Origin: Terebella lapidaria
Taxonomy: Eukaryota; Annelida; Polychaeta; Terebellida; Terebellidae
NCBI GenBank assembly: GCA_949152475.1
Contig: OX424555.1
Coordinates: 62,415,977 to 62,479,976 of the forward strand
Direction: 5' to 3'
DNA length: 64,000 nt
Position numbers and translations under genes: made by a program
Part shown: piece by piece, positions 52,813 to 63,700 of the stretch
Layout of the letters: every line of letters begins with the position of its first letter
How positions within the stretch are numbered: the stretch's first letter is position 1
Notes under the pieces: generated by a model
The model's input: the letters and a program-made list of their open reading frames with translations, nothing else
Database searches by the model: none
Told to the model about the DNA's origin: nothing

Positions 52813-53408
52813 AACTGGGACACAAAATAGCGGGTCGATATCCGTATGCAAACGAAGTACAAAGTTGCAACCAAATTGGACATTTCGAAGGGATATGTGG
52901 CAAAATACACATGTTTCACCAACAGAAATAGTTACCAGGTAACCTATTACTACAATAGAGACATCAGTATGTACACATCATCTGATAAAACACGATTTAT
53001 CAGCACATTTCGATTTGGCAGCTGCAACTCCATGTGTATTGAGGACGGCAACTCCATGATTTCCAATAATGAGGTAGAATTGGGTGGCCCTGAAAGAGCA
53101 ATGTGTTTGCTAGTTTGTAAACAGTCGAAAAAAAATGTTGATTCTAGGTTTGCCTTCTGTAACAGTTTGATAGATCTAAGGACCTACTCTTGTATTATTT
53201 TTGTGTGTGTATTTGTATGTATTATTTGGTTGAACGCATGTGTTTATTTATAATTTACTGCGCATATCATGGACACCAATACTATTACCTTATGCCATCA
53301 TCATTTTGCTGGTTGTATTGATAGAGTGTGAGACAAATATATGTTCATCAATAAATCGTATCTGCCTACTAGTATACTTTTCTCTGGTTGACACCTGCAT
53401 ACCTTTCC

Positions 53409-53978
53409 CACCAGGTAAAATTTAGGTAAAATAAGTAAATGTTTTGGTTTGGTTTCATGGAGCTTGGTTTTATTTTAATTTTCGGAGTACAGGTTTTGTG
53501 TATCGGTTTTTCGGTTTCATCCCCATATTAAGACGTTTGTTTGTAACATAGACGTATATTTTATCTGAAACAGTAAACATACAAAATATTTTTAAAAATC
53601 TAATTATTGAATCAAATGAGAAGTTTAACACACGAACAATATAACCCCCCTCCCCCCCCCCCCCCCCCAAAAAAAAAAATAAATAAATAAAAATAAAAAA
53701 CTAAAACAAAAACAAAAACCAATCAAAAATAAATATAAAAGAAATCTTTACGAAACACTTCAAAACTTCGGCAGCTTCCAAATAGAACACTTCTCGCATG
53801 TCGTTTCTCGCATGTCGTACCGGTGTTCCATTATATAAAAATATATATATTTTCCCAAACAAGAGGGCCTATATCGCACGCATGGAACTGTATTAGGCCC
53901 TATCATGATCTTGAAAGAAAACATTTGTAAAGGACTGTTTGGTAATTGATTGCTTCGTAGTTTTTTACAATCCATCTA
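53409..53978. other. Intergenic sequence with C/A homopolymer tract
   Basis: AT-rich spacer between a MITE copy and the Harbinger-like element. A run of C (with one T) at 53645-53668 passes directly into an A-rich (AAAT)n tract to about 53745. Nothing coding is supported. Confidence 0.6.
53645..53745. repeat. C run joined to A-rich tract
   Basis: C6-T-C17 passing directly into A11 and (AAAT)n/(AAAAC)n. The abrupt junction is typical of microsatellite expansion next to a poly(A)-like tail. Confidence 0.88.
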
Positions 53979-53999
53979 AGGGGCCGGTCATTATTTATC

Positions 54000-54135
54000 A
54001 GGTGGGGGGGGGGGGGGTTGGGTAAAAACTAGGGGGGGGGGGGGGGGTCACACTTTCATTTTCAACATTATTGGGGGGGGGGGGGGGGGTCATACTTTTA
54101 TTTTCGATGGGACTGGGGGGGGGGGGGGTCGGAGT
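54000..54135. repeat. G-tract minisatellite, left
   Basis: Four or more G runs of 10-19 bases separated by short spacers ending in GGGTCA.ACTTT.ATTTTC. It lies inside the left end of the Harbinger-like element and has strong G-quadruplex potential on the plus strand. Confidence 0.9.
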
Positions 54136-54561
54136 TTGAAATTGAGTTATTTTGAGAAAATCTGAATAGTAAAATAGTTAAATAATTAGGTGGAAACAAT
54201 ACACTCAATATCAGTACATGGACTGATTGGAGTACGCGATGGAATTTCATAACATATTCAGTAAACCCATTTTCTCACTGAAACCGGATCCCGCAGAGGA
54301 CCATTCAGGAACACCAACATCGAGAGAAGCCGCAATCCGTGTGCATCAGGGCTCAAAATTTATAATTTTATCCAGGAGCCAAAGACTCCTATTTCGCTCC
54401 TATTCAACAATTTTTAGGAGCCAATTGGAGTCTGGTTTTGCCCTCAAACACCTGTCATAATGAAGTGCCCATATATAGTATGCATACAAGTAGTAATTGT
54501 TGTAATGGCATTCACACTTGAAGCGAAGGAATGGTGGATACACAAAGAGCACAAATCATAA

Positions 54562-54859
54562 TACCGTATTGGTCATAATAGTAGCACGGCGAGCGAAAGC
54601 AACAGCTCCTGCAGCAGCACGCGCAAAAATGAGGTCAAACTTGAGGTCAAGCTTATGAAAATCACTTAATAATGTACCTATAGCCTTCAATCATCTTTAT
54701 TGTGATTCAAATAACATAAATATGTGAATTGGAACACTCCAAGATTTCATTAGAAAGATATGAAGTGAATTACAAGGTCACAAAAATCGAACATTTTGGG
54801 GGAAAACAGGGGGGCGCTCTACTATTAGGGCACGTGCCACTTTTAGGACCAATTCGGTA
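54562..54859. mobile_element. 298-bp MITE nested in the Harbinger-like element
   Basis: TACCGTATTGGTCATAATAG at the left and the complement of TACCGAATTGGTCCTAAAAG at the right, followed inward by TAGCAC / GTGCCA and CTACTATTAGG motifs. TA borders fit a mariner-type insertion. No coding capacity. Confidence 0.72.
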
Positions 54860-55019
54860 CTCACTGACCTTATAGTATCATAAATTTGCGACAAAAGTCA
54901 GAATTGTTTCAATAGAATTGTAAATAAAGCGAAAAAAGCATTCAAGTATCATATATATCATGATACTGGTGCGTTATAATTGTCATCAATTGTGAAGCAT
55001 AGCCTTATATTCATACATG

Positions 55020-55135
55020 GGGATTGGGGGGGTCATACTTTTATTTTGGATCTTGGTGGGGGGGGGGGGGGGGGGGGGTCATAGATTGGTTTTCAATATC
55101 GGTGGGGGGGGGGGGGGTCAAACTTTAAAAACTCA
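55020..55135. repeat. G-tract minisatellite, right
   Basis: Further copies of the same unit (G runs then GTCATA.TT..TTTT) in the same orientation as the left block, although the element ends are inverted. So the two blocks are direct copies of each other, not part of the inverted repeat. Confidence 0.9.
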
Positions 55136-56109
55136 TTTCTCAGAAACCAACCCCCCCCACCTAGTAAATAATGACCGGCCCCTAACGGATCTTGACTTTG
55201 GCTGCATGTACGAGGATTAAGACCACATGGCTATATATTTCATGTGTCATGAACCCATATCACCAAAGCAGACACTTTACCAAACCCTGAGACCGATGTG
55301 ATCTTAGTAGCACTTGTCACTCTGTTCCGTGAATTCCGGTTTTGCCGTTTTTATGAGCCCTCATACTCATGGAGTTGCAGTCTAGTTTCATTTCACGTTG
55401 AATACTGAATAATTTCGCCAAATATTCAGGAAATCGTGTCAGATATAAAGCCTTTTTTACCTAAACAACCATTCTGCACAATCTCAAGTGGTTTATTCGG
55501 TTATTAAGTGAATTAAACTGGTTTATTCATTCGACGCGTGTTGTCGCCTAGATGCTGTTTCAGTACCTAGAACTGTGCCGCGATTTATCAGAAAACTGTG
55601 TGATATACTACTTAAAAGGTGTTTTATTGTAACGAGGGACAATGATCATTCCCATAACTGATGCACACTGTTATATCGATGACACGGACGATTTTACGTA
55701 CCTTTTGAGGGCTTTTTCCTCAATCATCCTCACAAAGTTTTGTTTCTTTTCGCAATTTCCTCTGATTCGGGCGTTCAACCTCCAATTCCGGCGTTCAACC
55801 TCAGATTCTGGAGATCGCCTTTCCCAGCGTGAGTTTGTTCCAAGGAAGGGTGGCTGTCTACGGAAGCCCGTTGAGGCCAGATACTGCAAGGTGTGAAAAT
55901 ATATTTATATGGCGGTCGCCACTTGATTATTGAATGTAGTACCACATGTACTCCCATAGACATGATTGCAGCAATGAAGTCGAAAATTCAAAAAGTAAAA
56001 AAAATCGGAGGAAAAAACGAAACATCTAAAAATTTAAATTAAAAATGACCAAAAAATGAAAAATTTGAAAATATAAAAAAATAACTGGACAAAATAGTAG
56101 TTTTTCGCC

Positions 56110-58330
56110 CGTTGTGACTCGAGAACCGCCACAAAAGGTGTTTCACTATTTTAGATGCATCACTCCAGTGAGTACATAGCTTTCCGACTCGAACACAAAC
56201 GTGAATAAATGAAGCTTTATTTACACGAAATGAGACTTACAATATTGTCGGTCACCCACTTGACGGACAGAAGAATAATTCAGACATGAAGCACTGTAGA
56301 AGATCACATGAAAATAAATCGTACACGAGGGAAAGTGAAAAGCGTGGCTAGTTTCTTCAATATAGTGGTCTAAGTTTCGTGCCTTAATGCCATGAAGAAG
56401 AAGTCGATCGAGCAGTAATCGTCCGTCCCTGGTGGTGGTCTCTCCTCGGTCGAAGCCATCTCGCCCTTATATAGCCAGGGTGGCTGTGCACGCATTTTCG
56501 TTAACGAACGTTTCTTCTTTAAACGTGACCTCGTCATGACAAATTCGTCTGTGAGCAGTGAGTTTCTTCCTCGTGAAAATGGATTGAGCAATGACCACCA
56601 CATGTCCCGCTGGAGGTCATACTGGGTCCGGTTTTGTGGGCTCCTTACGGCAGCGCATCCGCCCCTCGGCCATCGCAGAGCTCGCTCCTTCGGCCACAGA
56701 CTCCCAGACCCAAATCTTGATACACGAAGATGTCCATCAGGGTCGGCCAGGTTGCGGGCGAGGTCCGTAGAAAGACCTCCTGTAACCCCTAGTTCTTTCT
56801 TCAGTCCTTGGGCAGTTCCAGTCTTCGGGGGGTGTTCTCCTTGGCCATCTCTTTGGTAGTCGGTCTCGGGTCCTTCCAGCTGGTACCTCCCTGACCTGGG
56901 CTCTGACCTGTGGTCCTTTCAAGCTCCATTCTTGTCCATTTATCGGTGGAACCAAGTTCTCATCGGAGAGGTCCTCCAGCGGTCGGACACGAACCCCCTG
57001 AGTTGGACCAGCCTCTTCCTCATTAGATTTTGTGATATGTAAGTTCAGGTCGGGCTGCTCTGGTGTCCAGTTCAGCAACTTGATGGAATTTTGAGTAAGG
57101 GGCTCATGCTTCTTCATTCGCTCCGGGATCCACCCACCCCCCCCCCCCCCCCTTCCGGTGCCATCGTCCTTCTAAGGTTCGTCCTGGGCCAGTTTCTCGC
57201 CATCAGGACGAGATCCCAGGTTGATCACGGCCGCGATTATGTAACGCTCCGTTACGATGTTCTCTGTCGGCGTGGTGCAGTCCAGCTCCGGCGTTCAAAA
57301 TCACTGCTGGAAACAGCCATCCTCGGGGTCATACCGGGACTCGTCTTACTTCGAGGGGTTCTTCCTCTTTGGTCCTCTCACTGGCTGCCTGAGGCCCGCC
57401 ATCGGATTCTCTCCTCCTTCGTCCTCAATCAGCTTGAGATTCACCACCATCTTTGAAAAACGACCAGATAACAATCTCTGTCGTCATCAATGCGTGGACG
57501 GTGTTTTCGTGGCTCAAGCTCAGCACTACAGTAGTGTCGCCCATCTGCCACTCGCTCCTCCGCAGATCTTGTTGTTCTCCAATCTTCTGAAGTATGTTGA
57601 ACCCCAGCACGCCGTGATTCCTACCTTGGCTACCAGTGCGTCATGAGTCCTGCTACCAATAGAAGTTGTTTAAAATCTGCAGGAACTACTCCACTTGTTT
57701 AAAATATGCAGGAACTACTCCACTAGTGACTCGGAATCTTCCGTCTTGATGGACATCACCAGCTTTCCAGGCTTGGGCTTAACACATTCGTACTGGGTTT
57801 CGAACGCTATGGCTTCGTCCATGGTCTTCATTCTCTTCAGGAGCACCATCAACTTCTTGTCCTCATCTGGATTGCCCTTCCAGAGGTGGTCCAAAGCGAT
57901 GGCTCCTTGAGCCATGGAGTGCCGATCCGGTCACCATGGCTTGCCAACTCTTGAAGTACCCATACTGCTGGGGTGTCTCAGCCTTCTTGCAGGTCCTCTG
58001 TCCCAAAGTCGCCTTGTATTACTCCTCCTGATGGTCGGGGGCGAATTGTATGGGCAGCTTCTTGGTCAGAACGTTTCGTTGCAACCCGCCAACCTTAGCT
58101 GTGAAACTTCTAATTAAACGCCTGCTGTCGTCTGACAAGGCCCTCTTCCACTAACAGTCATTCTCGTTCACGAATGGGGTTGTCCGCGAAAACTGGTTCA
58201 TCCTCGATTGATCAACCTCCACGAGCTGGTTCGTTTGCGAATGGTCGTCCTCATGGCTGTTCGGTTCTGTAGTTGTCTGCAAAGTCTCGTCTTCTACTTC
58301 GGACATTAGTGATGCTGAGGTTCGTTACCT
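56110..58330 (-). mobile_element. Ty3/gypsy-like LTR retrotransposon fossil (gag and protease parts, one LTR-like end)
   Basis: On the minus strand a gag-like part lies at about 57.7-58.3 kb and an aspartic-protease-like part at about 57.4-57.65 kb. A putative 3' LTR lies at about 56.1-56.6 kb, suggested by a TATATAA box near 56470 and an AATAAA near 56215. No reverse transcriptase, RNase H, integrase or second LTR is visible. The element is broken in several places and internally incomplete; it is probably of moderate age. Its left edge abuts the inverted arm ending near 56098. Family assignment is from gag/protease flavour only. Confidence 0.5.
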
Positions 58331-58340
58331 GGCAGTAAGC

Positions 58341-60471
58341 CCTCGCGAATCCTACTCACGGCACCGGCACCAATGAGCATGAGTTATGATGTAGCATTCA
58401 AGGTGTACGGGATATTATTCTCAAGGTCATCAACAGATGCATCATTTAGGACTTCCTACCTTCTTATAATATAAATGTAAGCCCAATCATATATCTTCAT
58501 AACAACCACTCAGACGTGGGCGAATCTTGAGTCACCAAAGTGTTTGTATCATGTGAAACCTTGTGTACCTATCCGTGAAAAAAATTAGCACATCGGCGTG
58601 TATGAATCGTTAAACTAGAATATTAATATAGTCAGTTTGAGTCTCCAGAGCAGCGAAAACATGTGTCCATTATGATGAATCACCATAGTCATAATGTCAT
58701 CATAATTGTGCCAACACAGTGTTTGATGGGTGTGGAAAAGACACAAATATAAAAATATAAAATTATTCAATAATTTAACTTGGGATTACTAGTAATAAAC
58801 AATTATAGACATTATCACAATGATAAACTATTTATTGGCACCATTATATTTTGAATATGACATGGCCATGATACAATAAACAACATCACATACACTAGTT
58901 GATATACAACATCACGATGTGGAATCAATGCAATCAGTTATGGTGAATCAGGCATACATGTACTGTTAATTGAGCAGAAGTGGGCCTAATGGGAAGTATT
59001 GTCAGCACATTGTATATTCTCGATATAAGATAATATTTCGATAGTCATTTCACACGATATTTGTTTTCCTGCACTGTCTTTTGCAGAAAAACTCAGTATA
59101 ATATTCATTTTCTCTAGGTTTGGCAGTTGGTCAAATTTCTTAATAGTTATATTCTTGACATAACTATCAAGAATCATAATGCTCTCATCCGTCATAATTT
59201 GTAGCTGAAAGTGAAGTAATTTCACACAAGCCGACGGGTGACTGCTTGTGCAACGCAAACAAACCTACATATGTGAACCCTCTTTTACAAAAGTAACTAA
59301 TTAACGAATACTCCATTGGTACATTAGTATATGTGAATCATATGCCAGTTTTTGTGGGCTGATGGTGTGACGAATGAATCTCGACTAATGTTTGTAGTAC
59401 GGTTGTTATCTCTCACTGATACCCTAAATGAGCTTTCAAACCTCATAAGTATCATGCATTTGAATAATTCAACCAATTTCTAATTATTCTCAGAATTGTT
59501 CGTCAAACATAAGTTTGAAAATTTACATTTTTCTTTTCATGCATAACTAGACTCAATCAACATTCTTTTTTATATCATTCCCACAGTTAAGTTCAATGCA
59601 AAATTAAAGTAGAACATTTGAAGAAACTATTCCTACAAATCAAATTAGTTTGGATGAATAATTTGAATCTCATTCCATTACCGGACATTACTGTATAACA
59701 CCTATACATGTGTTATACATTGTATATTGTCTTTCCTTATGTATGTCTGATATCAGCATATTGAATAAATCGATGATTTTATGAGTAAGTAGTTGTGAAT
59801 TATTTTTGAGACACACTGTGACACATACTATGGAAGAAGTTGCTCTGAACTAGATTTATTTCTGACTGTACTTTGTACACATTCTATCTACCATCAACAT
59901 GCACATACTGTACACCATGATCAGAACACAAACTTGAATACAACGATATGAACAAACGTTTCCCTTGCTCAGGTGGCCATGATAAAATACTGCATTACAT
60001 AAAGCATACCCTCTTGGACTCTGAGTGTATATGTTTAACATATGTATATAAGCCCTGCTTTTTATCGATGGAATTCATTTGAAATAAGAAGTAAGAAACA
60101 GGAATGTCATTTCTTGGGTATATACCTACCAAGATATCAATATAAATACATAAATATATATGTATTCTGAGATCTTCAATATATGGCACTATATTCATTA
60201 TATGAAATACATTGATTTTGATCCTGGTTATCAAATATTTAAATACAAGTAAATAGATTATACTTGAGCAGATGAACGCCATGACAATAAACAAAGCTTA
60301 ACCTTGCATATAGAGATATATATATAAACCATGTTGGAAACATTATGCATCAATATGAAAAAAACTAAGCATTTCAAATTGTGTCTGGATTTCATATTAG
60401 ATTGTTTTCATCGTTGCCACATTTTGTACAGCAACCGACAAGAGAAATACACGGTTGTGAATCCACCTCGC
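58341..60471. other. Intergenic / ELMOD 3' flank
   Basis: AT-rich sequence between the LTR fossil and the ELMOD stop. Apart from a candidate poly(A) signal it shows no gene. A 90-codon minus-strand open frame at 58986-59258 has no recognisable motif. Confidence 0.55.
59855..59860 (-). promoter_or_regulatory. Candidate poly(A) signal for the ELMOD gene
   Basis: A minus-strand AATAAA about 610 bases past the ELMOD stop codon, the first exact AATAAA noticed downstream. It would give a 3' UTR of ordinary length. AT-rich DNA yields such hexamers by chance, so this is only a candidate. Confidence 0.25.
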
Positions 60472-60728
60472 CTACACCCACAAATAAAACGATGTATTGC
60501 AAATGTCCCCTCCAAAAGCACTGCTACGTTTCGACGGCGATGACTGGTCCAGAAAGAGTGCACTTTTACGAGAATTGTCCATGATGAACGGGTTGACGAG
60601 CATTAAATCTTTGCTGCGCAGTTTTTGCAGCATTCTCGACTCAAACTTGGTCTTGACACTTGTGAACTGCATCAAGTCCTTGGGTTTCTCCGACATCCAG
60701 AACCGGTCAAACTCGTGCAACAGGTAAC
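60472..60728 (-). CDS. ELMOD2: ELMOD last coding exon F
   Basis: Encodes YLLHEFDRFWMSEKPKDLMQ, then F..VK.KFE..M, and ends at a stop at 60474-60472. HEFxxFWxxExPxDxMxFxxVxxKF is the conserved C-terminal helix of the domain. The acceptor GCAG is at 60729-60730. Past the domain there is a tail of about 35 residues, serine/lysine-rich (SSPSKRSS), ending TSFYLWV; I do not recognise a counterpart of this tail in vertebrate ELMOD1/2. Confidence 0.88.
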
Positions 60729-63700
60729 CTGCGAGACGGCGGGAAATATTAGTCAGTGAAATTTATGGAGGAGCTTTAATTTTGATAAACCATGAATTAG
60801 GATAAGTAGTGGCAGGAATCGGTTTAATAATGAAAAATTTCAATTATAATAATGTTATGATCTTTTCATATTTTTTATGCTGATCTACTTACAGTAGAAG
60901 TTATTGAAGTGCTGCAGCTGAGGCGGGCCTTTTGTGATGTTGTAGAAGTAAGGTTTCAGATAACCTTGGAACAGAAGATTGTACGCCAAACTCGTCATGT
61001 TAATGCCCACGATTGCAAAGGAGTAGCTGAAAAGGTATGAAAAGGTACAAAAAAGGTACAAAACTAGCATGTAATGTGAAGCAAAAACTTTTTCGTTTCT
61101 ATATTTTATGAAGTTACATCGTATGTAAATACTATGTGTTACAACTAATGCATCAATTACATATGAAAACTTACCCATAGTCCCTGTGTTTCGAGTGCTG
61201 TAGAATTTCTTGTGCTGCTTCGGTGTAATGTGTGGCACAAAACCTGGATAAGATTAAAATGAATAAAAATTCTACTTTAAATCTTAGGACGAATCTGATA
61301 TTTCCACATCGTTTTCTTTAATTCTATGTGTTAAAAGAACTGATTCTATGGAAAATCAAGCATTTATATTCCGATTTATTTCCAGAAACAAACACTTACA
61401 ATAGATTCTGTAGCCCGAGGAAGCCCATGCCCCTGAAGTCGGTGACCGGGTTCCGCCCTTGGAAACCTATTTCAGTCCATTGGCGCGTTATGCGGGAGCG
61501 AAGTGGCTTGTGCGGACAGAGTCGCTCCCACAACTATAACGAAAACCGGGATACACGGGGGCGTTATGATTGTTAGATCTCTGACTAATCATTTACTTCC
61601 TCGTACATCATGATATTGAACAACAATAAAAGTCCGAGAAATTACATTACTGTAAGTTATAAGCGTTGGTAGGAAGACTTTATGCAGAGATTATCGGTAA
61701 CTATAACATTTTGTGTCCGTGCGTTCTCTGAGAAAGTAAAACAAGAAAAACATATCCGCCGCAAGGCGTGCATAAAGAACCCTTCATGTGATACCTTACG
61801 GCGAACCCATTTTCACGTGTAATTTGTTAGTTTACAAGCACCCCTTGTACATATGTTAACTACGCGCATATCACATTATGTTCCAGATATAATATACGCC
61901 AATTGCTATGGGGCGGAGAACTTCATAGAAATTCAATCACTCGACTTTGAAAAAAGTGAAATTGTTCGCAGTCATCTCAAGTTCGGGTACATATTGTTGA
62001 AGCACCGTGTTTTTAACATCCATTGTGAATGGAATTTGTAGTTTTGCGATGTCGACATTGTGAGGGGACGAGGAACAGATGTCAATAGCTGGTTGAATGA
62101 TGTTCACCCCATATGTGCATGGGTTTGTATTAACAAAGGCCTAATGTTTTTTTTACACACTGCTCAAAATGCAATGTTATGTCACATGGATATATGTATC
62201 TGTTTTCATTACGTTTTGCATGACATGTCTTTCCAACGTTACAAGACAGTTTGATACCAAATCAAACGCTGTGATCACGTTGCATGCAGTTGTGACATGT
62301 ATGCCCAGATCTGTCATGCCCAACGCATTTACTATGCAATCTTATAGGCAAATTATAGCCGATAGATCTACATGTTGTTTGAATATGAAAAGCGTTGAAT
62401 TATACTCTTACGAATTCCGATTCGACTGGAAATTCATTGATTATTTATCACAAGTTTATTATCACATTCTGTCCAATTACGACAATTTGATAAAAAAAAT
62501 TATGGTATGTGCGCATGTATACTTATCCTGTTAACACTGTAAATTTGTTCGGTGTAATTCAAGACCTACAATACGCCCATTCTGATAATGTAGTTCTTGC
62601 TGACACAAGATAATGTCAGAGGGTAATTTTATACACTATCTAGTTATAATGACTGGTTAAAGGAAAACTACTTAGTCATTTATTTGTATCAATTCTGATA
62701 CACACGCGTAAAAGTGCAGAAGTGAGCATCCGTGTTTGAGATCTGTGTGCTGAATTAATTACTATCATTTATCTGGACAAATTATAGCTTATCTAGGACA
62801 TCAATTATATAATTGCAGCAATAATTCATATGGTCGAAATTCGACTATACTAGCCTAAGGGTGAAAACTTTTTTTGAAAAGTATTTACAATATGCGTAGC
62901 CATATACTCTTGGAATATGGCGTCATGGTGTCATTTTTAACTTTTAGGGGATTTTGTTATGAATGATGAGCAATAATAGACATGAAAACAACCTGTTTTT
63001 AAAAAAAAAATAGATCACCACAAATTGTCCAGTGCAGGAAGCAACACATCAGTTTTGCTCCGCTTGTTTCACGTTGAAAGATCCGGCATTTTATATTTGA
63101 ATGTAAATTCGAAAAAGTTTTCTTTAATTGCACAAATACCTGCACGTTAAACATTCGATAACCGGTTTTCTTCCACTTTCTGTTTGTATTTTTATGAATA
63201 TACACGAGGAATAACAACTCACAGAATGGTGAAGCGCTTCAATGTATAAATAACACGTATAAATAATATATTTTTTACCTGAAGTAACATGTCCTCGTGG
63301 TGTTTATTGTCGGACGAGAAGGGAATCCGCCTTAGATTCTCCACTGACGTCATCAGCTGGGAATAACCCCGGATCTGCTCTAGCGAGCTCCTTAAAATCT
63401 CCTCGAACCTGGAACAACAATGGGAGGAAACAATGCAATTTACAAGCACTAATTAGGAAATGGAATTTGAACGTACTTGGAAGGGAAACACAATGCATAA
63501 CTTTATTGATAAAATCAATTAGGAAAGCCTTTCAACTTTACGGTTATTATTTCATTAAACAATATTGGATTGCTCAATCACGCTAAAAAGCCGGAAATGG
63601 GAGAAATTCAGACCAAACGCAATAAGTCAGGAAGTAGCCGTCGTCTGGCGGATTATTTCCAGGCAAAAACAACACAAAGAAGATGATACGAGACAGGTGC

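Larger units (their letters stand above)
53980..55182. mobile_element. 1.2-kb Harbinger-like non-autonomous element
   Basis: Inverted ends GGGGCCGGTCATTATTTA and TAAATAATGACCGGCCCC, each flanked by TAA (977-979 of the 53-kb block and 55183-55185), the 3-bp target duplication typical of PIF/Harbinger. Just inside each end lie long G tracts separated by TCATACTTTTATTTT-type spacers. No transposase is encoded. The superfamily call rests on termini and duplication only. Confidence 0.72.
51595..56098. mobile_element. ~4.5-kb structure bounded by inverted arms (foldback-like)
   Basis: Inner arms 51997-52100 and 55729-55831 are about 90% complementary (CACGCTGGGAAAGG.GATCTC ... TTGAACGCCGGAATTGGAGG). 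Outside them lie T-rich (left) and A-rich (right) sequences that also correspond in reverse, meeting at TTTTGTCCAGCTATTTTTT near 51597 and its complement near 56095. The interior holds three other transposons and about 2 kb of unassigned DNA. I recognise no transposase. It may be a foldback element or two inverted copies of one repeat. Confidence 0.6.

Noticed and set aside
52846-53253. 135-codon plus-strand frame with a hydrophobic C-terminus
   Set aside because: Begins at the edge of a MITE copy, has no recognisable domain, and is within chance length for this region.
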